Positions 22,145 through 32,359 are shown, numbered from the stretch's first letter. The stretch: 64,000 nt of DNA from Rhodosorus marinus (GCA_029953675.1 JAMWBK010000004.1:992001-1056000); one strand, 5' to 3'. Program-made: numbers and translations. Notes: generated by a model not told the origin, from the letters alone.

Positions 22145-22905
22145 TTCGTTGGTGGTTTTACTGGTTTTTACTGATGCGTTACGGCAAGGCGTAAAAGGAA
22201 ACCTGGCGCTAGAATAGCGCCAGAGAGCAACACTTAAACGGAGGAGGAGCACCAGACATTCTTCAGGATGTTCGGTAAAACATTTACGCAGCCGCTCCAA
22301 GCTAGACTTTTGCAGATGCCCAATGCTTTCCACAATGAAAGGCTGGAACCTGTGGGACCGGCCCTCTTCCCGGGGAAAACTGGCAATGCTCTCAGCGTAC
22401 CGTCGATCCTTCACGCGGCGAAGTACAGAAGCTGCTGCCTCCCCTGCAGAGAGCGGCAGAAGGGAGATAGGTACCGGACACGGGGCAAGTGACAGCGAGC
22501 TCCACATATGCTGAGCGTTTGACGGCTGCGTCCGATACCAGGAGATCTGCGATGCAACGAGGAGAGGTGGTTGCGGAGGGTGTACCAGGCAGTGCCGATT
22601 CCACCTCGACCGTGTAGCCAACTCCTGTCAAGTGCTCGCTCAGGATATATTTCAGAGACGAGTGTCTCTTGGTGCGATGACCTCGCAGCAGTCCACACGA
22701 GCCCAGAAAATGGTACCACATCAGTCGATACGGCTAGCACAACCTTGGCAGACGGAAGGGCGATTGGAAGACCAAGCGGCCCGTGGCAAACCCAGGTAGA
22801 TGTGTGGCGCGGTCCGGAACTGGAGGCGTTCAGGCGTTGGCCCGGTGATGAGGGCAGAGTAGTTAGCCATGAGTGGGATAGATGAGCTCCCATGCCCCCT
22901 TAGAC
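22145..22905 (-). mobile_element. Divergent family B fragment, opposite orientation
   Basis: The minus strand reads GAHLSHSWLTTLPSS..., the knuckle region, the endonuclease core and the C-terminal block in several shifted frames (22893-22411, 22721-22392, 22621-22142). The tail on the plus strand is GGTGGTTTTACTGG followed by GCGTTACGGCAAGGCGT. It meets fragment 3 tail-to-tail, each ending in CCAGTAAAACCACC, about 95 bp apart. Confidence 0.7.
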
Positions 22906-22909
22906 GAGC

Positions 22910-23040
22910 CCTCGATAGGTGCAGCGTGTAAACAAAACAGGGGTTTGTGCCTTTTGCTCGTTATGTCTCGCTCTAATTCTTCTCTTCGAATCTCCCTCAC
23001 TAGTATACCAATGAGTTTCCTCTAAGTCACCTCAGGGCCT
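22910..23040. other. Short spacer, nothing recognised
   Basis: No coding or repeat feature seen. Confidence 0.3.
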
Positions 23041-23044
23041 ACTC

Positions 23045-23160
23045 GTGCATGTCCGTAGGCACGTCAGGGGCTTGTGCTGGGGTGGAAACTTTACCAGCAA
23101 CTCTGACACAGTCTTCATGGGGTGGGAGTCGCTTCGATTGTACACGTTTGCTAGCATTGA
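23045..23160 (-). repeat. Copia-family LTR fragment
   Basis: CAGCAACTCTGACACAGTCT and GGAGTCGCTTCGATTGTACA match the LTRs at 28060-28121 and 31255-31319, ending in TTTGCTAGCA (compare TTTGCTAACA). A solo LTR piece of the Copia family at 27818-31319. Confidence 0.6.
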
Positions 23161-23189
23161 TCAGTCGCATTCTAATATTTATAGCAGGG

Positions 23190-23340
23190 TTGTTCCAAGT
23201 GGGTCGGGTCTTTCGCTGGTTACCACGCAGAAGTGGTCAACCCCCGAAAACAGGGGGGTTTAAGAGGGGGAGTGAGGAGGGTGTGGGGCGGGGAATACAA
23301 GCGCAACGTAAGTGGGCAAATAGACGATTCCAGTGCTAGC
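23190..23340 (+). repeat. Dispersed repeat shared with 38.8 kb
   Basis: CCAAGTGGGTCGGGTCTTTC, a CAGAAGTGGT block and a GATTCCAG block recur at 38812-38880. A part (GTGGGCAATAGGCGATTCC) is also at 24137. Type unknown. Confidence 0.5.
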
Positions 23341-23344
23341 AGAT

Positions 23345-23663
23345 TGGTTCCGAAGGCAATAGTATATACAGATCGTACTGTGTGTCTTCGACGGGTAAAG
23401 GAAAATGACTTCCAATTTGTACCCTTCGCCGTCGAAGGGTTTGGACGACTCGGGCAAGCGGTCCAAGACTTCATTACCGAAGCTACCGCAAATCTTGAGC
23501 ACAAAGCGGACCGGCAAACGCTCATTCGCGTGGACATTAATCGAGAGCTATGGCGAGGCACGGCTCGCTCGGCCATCCATGCCATGCGCAAAGATAATCA
23601 TGTTCGGACGCTGTTCCCTATAGAAAGTAGTCTTCTACCCCACTCTGGGGTCTCCTTAGCCTA
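23345..23663 (+). pseudogene. Family C non-LTR protein, C-terminal end
   Basis: An open frame (23233-23664) whose later part reads LRRVKENDFQFVPFAVEGFG and INRELWRGTARSAIHAMRK. This matches the layout of the family B end (LRRVKERRYAE... RFQPFIVESFG... LWRYSS) but at low identity. It is the part after the restriction-like endonuclease core. The upstream RT is missing, and the start of the frame is unrelated repeat sequence. A decayed relative is at 9395. Confidence 0.6.
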
Positions 23664-23739
23664 GCCCCTCCTGTTTTCCTTTTACGTCTCTCTAGCGCTA
23701 CATTCGGTAGATGGTATAAACGGAAAAAGGGAAAATGGC

Positions 23740-24125
23740 AAGCGCACTCCTAAACATGTTGACGTTAGCTTACAGGATGCGCAGGAACAGGAACAATGGA
23801 ATAGATTTGACTTCAGGCATGTGGCAACGGAGAGCCAGACAGTGGATGTATTAACAAAGTCTCTGAGCAGTGTGCCGCTCGAGAAACACAGAGGACTTAC
23901 AAGCATTAGAAGTGATTCGTAGTTTGTCAGCTGCAAGAGCAATGAGGATTAAGCCTGAGTAGGATTAGGGTTTTTGTACGTTTGCATCTGCACGAACGTA
24001 AGTCCCAAGATCTCGGAGGCTGTAGGAGCATACACGTTGCTTCAAGAGGTCGGCAAAGTGCGTTTGGTACTACGAGACGGTTGATGATGTGACATTAAAT
24101 GAGACTCATAGACCTCGAATTTCCA
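23740..24125 (+). mobile_element. Copia relic: RNase H end plus part of LTR
   Basis: 23777-23875 corresponds to the RNase H end coded at 51720-51840 (HVATESQT, then VLTKSLSSVPLEKHRG-like). It joins directly to LTR sequence equal to 49690-49905 (GTGATTCGTAGTTTGTCAGC and onward). The first half of the LTR is deleted. Confidence 0.65.
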
Positions 24126-24269
24126 CCATCTACAAGTGGGCAATAGGCGATTCCTGTGCGTAGGTTGAACATTTGGTGGGTGTGCAATGAAATTTTAATG
24201 AGTATCCTCGGCTTTTAGTTGTTTTGGTATTGGAAATTTGTAACTGTTTTCCAGGGTACAGGGGGTTTC

Positions 24270-24800
24270 TGACTTTCAGAATCGCACTTTTTTATTGAGG
24301 GGAGCGCGGCAGACCAGAACAGCAGTGAGGGAATCTTGGTCGATTGGAAAACGGTCCGGTGTCAGGATGGGGAAGCAGTTTGCGGAGGTGGTCAAACAGA
24401 GAGGACAAGGGATCCACAGGGTGTGAGTAGAAGAATTACTTGACTCGGGCTTGGGAGCATTCCCCAGATTGCAGATGATTAAGTTTCTTGCAGGAAGTGG
24501 GATCATCGTTCTTTTCACAAGAGCAATGGAAGGCTGAGGGAGAGTCATGAAATAAAAGCGGAGGCAGCAAGTCCTAGTTTGTGAACATCAAATCTTTGTG
24601 GACCCTTTTTCCATGGACCAGCTTGTGGACTTCGTTTCTCTGGCTAGAAGGTATTTCTCATCAGTATCCATGGTATTCAATAAGCATAATTCCTCAGCTT
24701 TTGTGTTTCAAGTTGCACGAGCTTTGATGCTTTTCTGGGAAGTATCTGAAATAAAGAGTTCAGCAACATGTTCATTTGTCGGCGGAGGCTTTCCGGTTCT
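24270..24800 (-). repeat. Dispersed repeat shared with 39.0 and 40.2 kb
   Basis: Blocks such as AAGTGGGATCATCGTTCTTT, CACAAGAGCA-TGGAAGGC and GAAGTATCTGAAAT-AAGAGT recur at 38990-39425. GATTGGAAAACGGTCCG recurs at 40233. The 39-40 kb copies flank a Gypsy integrase relic, so this is probably part of that LTR element, but no domain could be read in it. Confidence 0.5.
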
Positions 24801-25020
24801 GTGCCGTGAAGCAGCGTTTCCTGTTTTGAACTGGAAATCTGCTGCGTGATCATAGCGATCAACACTTCTCCTAGAGGCAAGAAGGCTTCGATCCGGTCCC
24901 AAAATGTTCACCTTTTATCCGCTCTCGGATTTCCGCATCCCTCACATATTAACATCTGACCGGCGAAGTGCAAGCGAGGAGGAACTTGAGAACGATGGAT
25001 TATGTTTAGATGGCATTTTG

Positions 25021-25647
25021 CTAGGCATCCTCGACATTTCTTGCTCTGTATTGCCATTGTTGTAGGCTCTCCTGGAAGATCCTGGAGGATAAGCAACTTC
25101 CACCAACGTACAGACGGAGTGAGAGGAATTCAGCATCGAAAAGTTGATTGGGCATGCAGTCATTATCGTCGTGTTGATTGTTGAATCTCGTACCGAATCT
25201 CAACCCAGCGGTGGGTGGCAGGTGTTCGGTGCGTGCGGTTCCTGGCCTACTCTGGTACGGGGCATTGACGGTTGGCCGCCAACGTAGGGCTTGAAGTCTG
25301 GCGTTCAACGCATGCAACTCTTCCTTCCGAGTTTCATACGTGTACAGCTCTTCCACGAGATGGAAGAAGCGACGGATCTCGGCTGTCGGAGTCCGAGTTG
25401 CAGGTAGGCGGGTGTCAGTGCCGAGCATCGGGCGAGGAAAATTTTGGGCATCAAAACAGTCCCCATTTGGCGTAGTAGCTTCTAGGTTTGCGCTGTGATT
25501 AGAGGAAAGGGGCAAGGGTACCTCTGCCAATTCTTGCACCGCCGGCTGACCTCCTTCCGTCATGTTCCCAGTTGCACTTGCCGTAGAACTTGCCGTGGAG
25601 AGGGGTTGTATTCCCAGAGGATGTCCGTTGGCAATATCCACCCCCAC
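25021..25647 (-). CDS. 208-codon frame, probably internal region of an LTR element
   Basis: An open minus-strand frame with a low-complexity Ser/Ala/Pro-rich first half and a more ordered stretch (RRFFHLVEELYTYETRKEEL). No catalytic motif is visible. It lies between two repeats also found beside the Gypsy integrase relic at 39-40 kb, so a retroelement gag-like or linker region is more likely than a host gene. Start uncertain. Confidence 0.3.
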   Translation of the reverse strand: MGVDIANGHPLGIQPLSTASSTASATGNMTEGGQPAVQELAEVPLPLSSNHSANLEATTPNGDCFDAQNFPRPMLGTDTRLPATRTPTAEIRRFFHLVEELYTYETRKEELHALNARLQALRWRPTVNAPYQSRPGTARTEHLPPTAGLRFGTRFNNQHDDNDCMPNQLFDAEFLSLRLYVGGSCLSSRIFQESLQQWQYRARNVEDA

Positions 25648-25879
25648 GAACTCTTCGTCTCGTACAGCTCCTCACCTACTTGTTGGTCTTTGATCTCCAC
25701 TTTCTTAAAACGCTAAAGACCTCGTCGGGGTCGGGTTGTTTATGCATATGGAGGGAGCTAGAGCAATTCCTGCTAGTTTTTCTCTAGCCTTAGCCGAGTT
25801 CGCCAACTTCGAGGCCAGTCTTTTGGGCCCCCTTTGAACTCGTACATGCGCCTACGAGTAGAGCATGTCAGAACGATAG

Positions 25880-26400
25880 CCGTTCCCATTGGCAAACATT
25901 ATACCGACTCCCGCCACTATATTGAAATACGAAAGAAACCTATATTCAGTCTGTATGAACAACAGGAGGCATCCGGTTCATTTTTACCATTCATACTCCC
26001 TTAACAACTTTAAATACTTATCATTGGTAGTCATTGCTCTAATAAAAGAACAAAATAGCATATGCTTAAAAATACTAACTTATACAATTTAACCGTTTTC
26101 GTTTCATCCAATGCATTGCCGCGAAAGTGCACATTAGCTAATCATTGAATTGCGCCCCAAAAATTCAAACCAATCCTGTTCAAAGGCAAGGCTTTGTTTT
26201 CCACTGCATAGTCGATTCCGGGCAAAATGAACACGAGTTGGTAACCGCGTTTTTGAGGTGGGTGGGTAGTAAACGGGTATTTCCATCTCCTGGAAATTTG
26301 GGGAAATTTTGGTATCCAACGGAGGGTGGGGCAAATCCGAAATATTTCGCATCAGTACTCCTCGGCCGAGGGTGGGCTATTCATTTCCTGCAAAAAACCC
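25880..26400. repeat. Dispersed repeat shared with 41.9-42.5 kb
   Basis: Blocks CATTCATA-TCC-TTAA, TTATCATTGGTA, CTTTATACAATTTAA / CTTATACAATTTAA and a GAGTCGATTCCG-GCAA block recur in the same order at 41900-42420. No coding capacity. In the second copy a minisatellite has expanded in the middle. Confidence 0.6.
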
Positions 26401-26722
26401 TATTTTATGGCCAATTCATTCATTAATTTATAGCGCATCTGCTAACAGAAAATTGTTGAGAGTTCCTTAATTAAACAAATTTATTCCTATATCACATATC
26501 AAAAATAAAATAAAAACTGTTTCTATTTCAATTATACCATAGATAGAACGTATTTAGTTGATAAAGGAACGGTATCATATTTTTATTTTGAATATATTTA
26601 TTATTATGCTTTCGAAAGGCTTGCGCCAGGATGCGCGGTCCGAAGAGAGTACTAAGGCAACTTCTGGGGGTCTGGAGCCTGGGGAGGGAGCAGGGCTGGA
26701 AAGGGGGAGGGGGTGGGGGAAG
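26400..26722. promoter_or_regulatory. Upstream region of the SDR gene
   Basis: AT-rich to about 26605, then a purine-rich stretch (26650-26722, GGGGGAGGGGGTGGGGG) directly before the ATG at 26723. The frame is open back to 26558, but this part is low-complexity and is taken as leader. Confidence 0.3.
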
Positions 26723-27664
26723 ATGGGGAAGGGTTGGACTGCTGACGACATTCCCGATCTCGACGGGAAAGTTGCGATTGTGACTGGATCGAACCATGGA
26801 ATTGGGAGAGAGATTGCGAAAAGACTTGCGGAGCACAATGCGACGACTGTGATGGCATGTAGAACGGCTCAGAAGGCTGAAATAGCGAAACAGGAGTTGC
26901 TGGAGGAGATAGGAGAGGAGAAGCATCTTGTGGTGTTGACTTTGGACGTTTCCTCGCTTGAATCTATTAGAAATTTTTCAAGAGAGTTCTCGTCCAAGTA
27001 CAAGCGGTTGGACGTACTGATGGAGAACGCCGGTCAGCTGACGTTTGGTCCGAGACAGGAGAGTGTAGACGGACTCGAGCTGCAGCTTGCGACCAACCAC
27101 GTGGGTCAGTTTGCGCTTGCCACTCACCTAATGTCGATGCTCACGAAGACGGAAGGGAGCCGCCTTGTCACACAAAGTAGCTCTGCCAGCTGGATAGGCA
27201 AGTTTGATTGGGATAACCTGCAGGGAGAGAAGACGTATAGCACCTGGAGCCAATATGCCATGACCAGGCTGGCCAATGTAGCTTTTGCAAAGGAGCTCAA
27301 CAGCAGACTCGAGGCATCTGGCAAGAGTTTCCCGACTGCTTATGCAGTCCATCCGGGATTCGTAATGAAGGAACTTGAACCGGGAGCCAGGCAGGGAATG
27401 TTGCAGAAGATCGGCTCTGCAGTTGTTTATCCGCTAGCCGGAACTTTGGAAACGGCCGCCAGGCCAGCCCTGTACGCATGTACAGCACCAGATATAACTC
27501 CCGGAGCCTTTTACGGACCCCAAGGCCCCATACCGATAATCAGCGCCATGAATGGTCAATATCCTGGAGAAAATTATTCTAATAAGATCGTTTTGGACGC
27601 GGACCAGAGGAGCAAGCTTTGGGAAGTCTCCGAGCAGCTTTGCAAAGCACAGTTGAAGATATAA
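26723..27664 (+). CDS. Short-chain dehydrogenase, RDH/WWOX-type, with YxxxR active site
   Basis: The intact 313-aa frame starts MGKGWTADDIPDLDGK; an upstream extension to 26558 is possible but low in complexity. Rossmann-fold features: TGSNHGIG at 21-28, ACR at 45-47 (suggesting NADP), DVSS at 75-78, ENAG at 101-104 and NHVG at 125-128, as in retinol dehydrogenases, WWOX and protochlorophyllide-reductase-like SDRs. The Ser region is SSSAS (152-156). The catalytic Tyr is Y178, but the motif reads YAMTR, so the usual Lys of YxxxK is Arg (R182). This family normally oxidises or reduces alcohols/ketones with NAD(P); the substitution may lower or change activity. There is no signal peptide at the chosen start. 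Intronless. Confidence 0.85.
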   Translation: MGKGWTADDIPDLDGKVAIVTGSNHGIGREIAKRLAEHNATTVMACRTAQKAEIAKQELLEEIGEEKHLVVLTLDVSSLESIRNFSREFSSKYKRLDVLMENAGQLTFGPRQESVDGLELQLATNHVGQFALATHLMSMLTKTEGSRLVTQSSSASWIGKFDWDNLQGEKTYSTWSQYAMTRLANVAFAKELNSRLEASGKSFPTAYAVHPGFVMKELEPGARQGMLQKIGSAVVYPLAGTLETAARPALYACTAPDITPGAFYGPQGPIPIISAMNGQYPGENYSNKIVLDADQRSKLWEVSEQLCKAQLKI

Positions 27665-27817
27665 GAAAACGGGCGGTACTGTGAATTAAGAAATATTTTA
27701 AGTACTATGCAACTAGTTTTAGCTAGCGTCTTTTTTTTCTTGCACAGTTGGGTCGGTGGTAGGGTCCTGCGCAAAGAGGTCCTAGCTGTTACAGGGGTGC
27801 ACGGTTGACAAAGTAGG

Positions 27818-28121
27818 TGTTTTGTACCTATTTCTTATGTCTCTTGTTACTTTATCTGAGAGTCTCCCTCAATAGGATGACAAATGACCTTGGCTTATAT
27901 AGGCATCAGACTTGGTTAACGCTAATGCTTCGAAGTCGCTTCATGGTCTACACGTTGTGTGTCTCGATTCAACGGGTTACTTTCCATTCTAGAGCCTGCA
28001 CGCTCATTTGTCAGCCATCAACACGTTTCAGGGCCATGTGCCGGGATAGCAATTGTATCAGCAACTCTGACAAAGTCTCCATGCTGAAGGGAGTCGCTTC
28101 GATTGTACACGTTTGCGAACA
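27818..28121 (-). repeat. 3' LTR of the Copia relic
   Basis: Begins (minus) TGTTCGCAAACGTGTACAAT at 28121 and ends ...AAAACA at 27818. 27875-28115 aligns with 31072-31313 at high identity (for example GCCATGTGCCGGGATAGCAA in both). Confidence 0.7.
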
Positions 28122-28617
28122 CTCCTCCTCGAAGTGTGCCCTTTGTTTAAGATTCTCAGCTTGGCTCTATGTCTGTTGAACTTCGTCGTTTCTAGCGGCT
28201 TGGTGAGTGTATCCGCGACTTGATCCTGGGTTGGGATGAATAGGAACTCGTAGCTTCCTTGGTCGTGTTGCTGTGGTGCAAATTGGTAATGAAGATCAAT
28301 ATGCTCAGGCAGCGGCTTTTCCGGGAATATACTCCAGGTGAGACAGGCCGTGTTGTCTGAGAAGACGTTGGTAGGTAATGCCGGCACATCAATCTCTGCC
28401 AGTAAATTCTTCACCCACTGTACTTTCTGAAGTCCGTGCGTCAGCGCGATGTATTCTGCTTCGCTTGATGAAGTCGCGATGATTGTCTGCTTTTTGCTAA
28501 TGTATGAGATCGGGTTTCCGCACAGGTACGCGACAGCACCGGTTACGGATTTTCGGTCCTTTGGTGATGCCCATGACGCGTCTACGTAAAGTGTGATCTC
28601 CTCCTGTTCTTGACAAA
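28122..28617 (-). pseudogene. Copia RNase H domain
   Basis: Minus frame from about 28617: ITLYVDASWASPKDRKSVTG, ATSSSEAEYIAL, then FSDNTACL and VADTLTKPLETTKF. These are the standard Copia RNase H landmarks with catalytic D and E present. The frame continues into the LTR and is otherwise open. Confidence 0.85.
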
Positions 28618-28639
28618 AGGGAGAAAACTAGTGTTGCGT

Positions 28640-29190
28640 TGGTTGCGCCTCGCAAGTACCTTAATATTCACTTTCCAGCTGACCAGTCGTCGCCGTTGAA
28701 ACGTTGCGCCTTTGTGGCTAGTAGCCTAACGGCGTACGTGATGTCGGGTCTGCTTCTTGTAGAAATGTACAGTAGGGCCGTGATGAGTTCACGGTAAGGG
28801 TACTCTTCTTGTCTTCCGGACTTATCCGTTGGTATATAGTCCTTTGTCATCGGCGTTGGTACTGGTTTGCTCTCGTTCATTCCGATTCTTCGAGTATTTT
28901 CTGAATGTACTTCTTCTGCCCCAAGGAGATGGTGGATGCGCTTGGGTCTCTCCCGATTTCTATGCCGAGGTATTCTCTCGCGGCGCCGAGGTCTTTCAGA
29001 TCGTACATGGAGGTTTAGCTGCTTCTTAACTTCTGCCAGCCGCTGTCTGCTTCCGATGATTAGGAAGTCGTCGACGTATACGAGTAGGTAGTCGCCTTCC
29101 TTTACGAACACGTACGGGTATGCAGTTGTTGCCTTGAAGCCATGACCTTGTAGATATTTCCTTAGCTTCTCGTACTATATGTTTTCTGAT
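28640..29190 (-). pseudogene. Copia reverse transcriptase, C-terminal part
   Basis: Minus strand: GLKQSEN, YLQGHGFK, then DYLLVYVDDFLIIGS with the Copia YVDD catalytic box (near 29070), and PVPTPMTKDYIPTDKSGR, YRELITALLYISTRSRPDI. A frameshift near 28990 and a stop near 29160 break it. Confidence 0.8.
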
Positions 29191-29355
29191 TGCTTTAAAC
29201 CACAGTCAATACCTCGGCATAGAAATCGGGAGAGACCCAAGCGCATCAAACATCTCCTTGGGGCAGAAGAGGTACATCCAGATACTCGAAGAATTCGGAA
29301 TGAACGAGAGCAAACCAGTGCCAACGCCGATGACAAAGGAATATATTCCAACATG
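28828..29355. repeat. Inverted duplication of a Copia RT segment
   Basis: 28828-28977 (minus sense) and 29211-29355 (plus sense) encode the same stretch (IEIGRDPSAS... GQK... MNESKPVPTPMTK). The arms are about 145 bp with roughly 235 bp between. Confidence 0.7.
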
Positions 29356-30110
29356 TAAATCCGGAAGACAAGAAGAGGACCCTTACCGAGAACTCATCAC
29401 GGCCCTACTGTACTTTTCTCAGATAAAGTAACAAGAGACATAAGAGACAGGCACAAAACACCTACCAGTGCCAACGCCGATGACAGAGGACTACATACCA
29501 ACGGATAAGTGCGGAAGACAAGAAGAGACTTTTTTTGTTTTTTTCAAACGCAAAACTGGCTCAATACGAAGAAGAAAAGTGGTTTGATTTGGTGCAGCAG
29601 GACGGACGCCGTGGGATGCTTCCTTAGATGCCCAAATTTGGAAGGCCCTGACGACTATAACTACTGCAAATTCAGCATTATCGAACGACTCAAGCTGACT
29701 GGACTACATGACACCGTTTTTGGGCAGGGATAACATCGACAAAAGATTCCAAGCAGCGTCGCTCATAAAACTCAACCTTGGAGCCGAAGCGATGTTGATA
29801 GCGGAACAGACAACTGATGCAACAGAACTTATGAACAAACTGGAAAAGAAATACGTCACAAAAACAATAGCGTCACAAATCGAGAGGCAAGTGGAACTGC
29901 TCACAAGGAGAGTGAAACCGGATGAGACGACGCTAGGGCTACTCACTTGGCTCGAAGAATACTACTCTTAAGGTATTCAAACTCGACGCAACTGAGTACA
30001 AGGCCACACCGCGCTTGGGCCACGTATGCCTGATCCTGAAAGATGAAAGCGTTTTCGATGCAACAATCGAAGGCCTGAAGAACATCTCCAAGGAGCAACT
30101 GGACTGGGAA
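29205..30110 (+). mobile_element. Plus-oriented Copia segment inside the minus relic
   Basis: Starts with the RT piece described above and runs into LTR-end sequence (29418-29458 equals the reverse complement of 27818-27858). A repeat of the PVPTPMT coding block follows, then a gag-like frame 29708-29971 (SLIKLNLGAEAMLIAEQTTD). Order RT-LTR-gag suggests a junction between two elements or a rearranged cDNA. Confidence 0.6.
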
Positions 30111-30131
30111 ACCATGAGAGCGCGTCTGACC

Positions 30132-30700
30132 TTATTTGTCGCGGTAATTTTGAGACTCTTCGACCTCTTTCGCTGTTAACTCGTTATTTTCACGTTCTTC
30201 GGTGTTGTTGTCAGGTTTCACGTCCTCATTGTGGGGTCTGTGGTGGGTTTTGTGACCTGGTGTTTCTAGTTCGTCTTCGAGGCTCGATGGCTCCTGATTC
30301 CGACTCATGTAGTCCTTGGCTTCGACGTAGTCGATAGCTTCTTGAATGTCCGGTGTAAGTGCGGCTGGGGTTTTCTTCAGAGGGAAGGTTTCCTCCAGCA
30401 CTACGACGTCTTTCGTCCGAGTTGGATCAGGTGCTTGCTGCTTCGCTCACAGCGGAGTACAATCCCATGCATCGTTGGTACGTCGAGCTTGTCGCGTCGT
30501 ATGGTACCATCTTCCTTTGGTGCGTGCGCGATCGCTAGGCAGCGGAAGGGGTACATATTGTTGAAGTCGTCTTGCTTGCCGGTGAGTATTTCCACAACAG
30601 GCTATGAGCGCAGGGGCTTTTGTTGTTGCTTCGTCTTGGTCTTTCGTGCAGTATCCTTTCGATAATTTGTAGGGTCTCCGTGCAGGAGCTTTTTTCTCTA
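30132..30700 (-). pseudogene. Copia integrase C-terminus and linker to RT
   Basis: Frames 30595-30401 and 30401-30132 on the minus strand read RCLAIAHAPKEDGTIRRDKL (the post-core region) and then a charged linker with TPDIQEAIDYVEAKDY. Weakly conserved; assigned by position. Confidence 0.5.
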
Positions 30701-30704
30701 TGCC

Positions 30705-31066
30705 TGACTAGTACAGGAATACCCGCATGAGCATTAGGATGCTCCGATTGGCTCGCTCCGAGATCCCGTTCGTTTCCGCGCTGTATGGGGGCATCGTGTC
30801 CAGCGTGATCTCTAGCTTCTTGAGTTTTTCTTGCATGCCAAAGTATTCGCTTCCTCCGTCGGAATGGACGGTAATTATTCTTTGACCAGATAAGCGCTCG
30901 AAATACACCTTATACTCATCGAATCCCTCAGAGAAGTCGTTTTTTCTTAGTATTGGGTATATTTTTGTAAATCTCCATACTACGCCTGTAAAGGTAACCC
31001 ACTTCTGCTCCTTTCGCTCCTTTCGCTCCTTTCGATTTGGGCAGCTTTTCGCAGACGTCCGTGTGA
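30705..31066 (-). pseudogene. Copia integrase core fragment
   Basis: Minus strand: VIHTDVCEKLPKSKG, then VHSDGGSEYFGM and TLDTMPPYSAETNGISERAN, matching the D-D-E core (second D in HSDGG, E in SERAN). A (GGAGCGAAA)n-like slip near 31015-31030 and stops interrupt it. Confidence 0.75.
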
Positions 31067-31070
31067 ATCA

Positions 31071-31319
31071 CTAGGATAACAAATGATCTTGGCTTATATA
31101 GGCATCAGATTTGGTTAACCCCGATGCTTCGAAGTCACTTCATGGTCTACACGTGTGTGTCTCGCTTCAACTGGTTAGTTTCCATTCTAGAGCCTGCACG
31201 CTCATTCGTCAGCCATCAACACGTTTCAGGGCCATGTGCCGGGATAGCAATTGTATCAGCAACTCTGACAAAGTCTTCATGCTGAAGGGAGTCGCTTCGA
31301 TTGTACTTCTTTGCTAACA
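31071..31319 (-). repeat. 5' LTR of the Copia relic, truncated
   Basis: Begins TGTTAGCAAAGAAGTACAAT on the minus strand at 31319 and aligns with the 3' LTR, stopping at about 31071, where integrase sequence follows directly. Confidence 0.7.
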
Positions 31320-31324
31320 GCACA

Positions 31325-31800
31325 GAGGGATTTTCAACTGAAATATGGCGTAACAAATGCTCTCGGGTTGGTTTCGGTTGTCACCAACGTCTTCCGTTTC
31401 GTTGCGAGTGACTTCCCTTATAGAGTAGCACATGGGCGAGCTCTCACTCTCCCCAAGAGCAACAGAAACCGACGTTGCGGTAGCAAAGCGCTGGAGAACA
31501 ACTACGGCTCTCTAAATAGCTTTCTTGATCTCCTTCGAACTAAACATATGTCGAGAGACCGCGACAAGTTCGCGACAAGACTCTACTTTCAATACCACGC
31601 AGGGCGTCTTGAATCAATCAGTTAATTCGCATACTAACCAAACAAACGACCGTCAGGAGGGACGATTGACTGAATCCATTGAAAAACTATTTAATATTAA
31701 AATATGTATGGATATTGATAGAGTTGGATTTTTCTGAAATACGAAAAAAGACGGAATGGATTAGCTTGATTTTGTTTTCTCATCCACTGTCTTCAATTTG
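31325..31800. other. Region without a convincing gene
   Basis: Plus frame 31311-31625 (104 codons) has no recognised motif; the rest is AT-rich. Confidence 0.3.
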
Positions 31801-31804
31801 GTTT

Positions 31805-32355
31805 TACTGAAATGACTGAATGATTTTTTTAATCGGAGACTGAAAGGAAAACCCCGGGAAAGAAAAGACTACAAGCGGCGAAGATCGGGTGCCACCAACC
31901 TCAAAGCAGCGTTCACACGCCACAACAACAAATTTAAACGGGTAAACAACGAGGACAGGCTGTCAGGGAGTTCGCGGAACATTTCCCGAAGCCAACGAGA
32001 ACCAACGGGATGCATAAACCCAAAGCACTCGATGATCAGAGGTACCAGGCGATGAGCTAGAGCCGAAGCACGAATGCCTGGGAAATAAATAGCCGCTGCA
32101 TATTTGACCTGTTTCCGGCGTCCCACCTCATACTTGCGGCGGCAAATCCACGGCGCGCTCTCCCGCAGCCGGCGAATAACGACTAGCCTGAGGATTAGGA
32201 ACTGCAAGATCAACGTACAACGTACGTCGTACGGCAGCTATCGTCACAAGTTACCACGTGGTCAGACATCTTCGTTCGTCATCTTGGAAGTCTGCGACTG
32301 GCAGGCGTTTCTCACGTTCAATTTGAAGACATACGACTTGCGCTCTCAGAAAGAG
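31805..32355 (-). mobile_element. Family A C-terminal fragment
   Basis: Minus strand: endonuclease region near 32340-32220 (block IEREKRLPVADFQDDER-like, frame broken), then frame 32213-31869 ending in SLFTRLNLLLWRVNAALRLV. Tail AGTCTCCGATT with CCCGGGGTTTTCC hairpin remnant at 31840-31855. It cuts into the end of the gene fragment at 32578-33222. Confidence 0.7.
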
Positions 32356-32359
32356 CTTG

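Larger units (their letters stand above)
27818..31319 (-). mobile_element. Ty1/Copia retrotransposon relic, rearranged
   Basis: Minus-strand order from the 5' LTR (31319) to the 3' LTR (27818): LTR fragment, integrase piece, integrase-RT linker, an inverted segment, RT with YVDD, RNase H, LTR. The 5' LTR lacks its last roughly 55 bp and is joined directly to integrase sequence, so gag, protease and the first part of integrase are deleted. A plus-oriented gag/RT segment (29205-30110) lies in the middle. Not capable of transposing by itself. Confidence 0.8.

Noticed and set aside
26558-26722. N-terminal extension of the SDR
   Set aside because: Low-complexity Gly/Glu-rich sequence from a purine-rich leader; SDR homology begins after the ATG at 26723.
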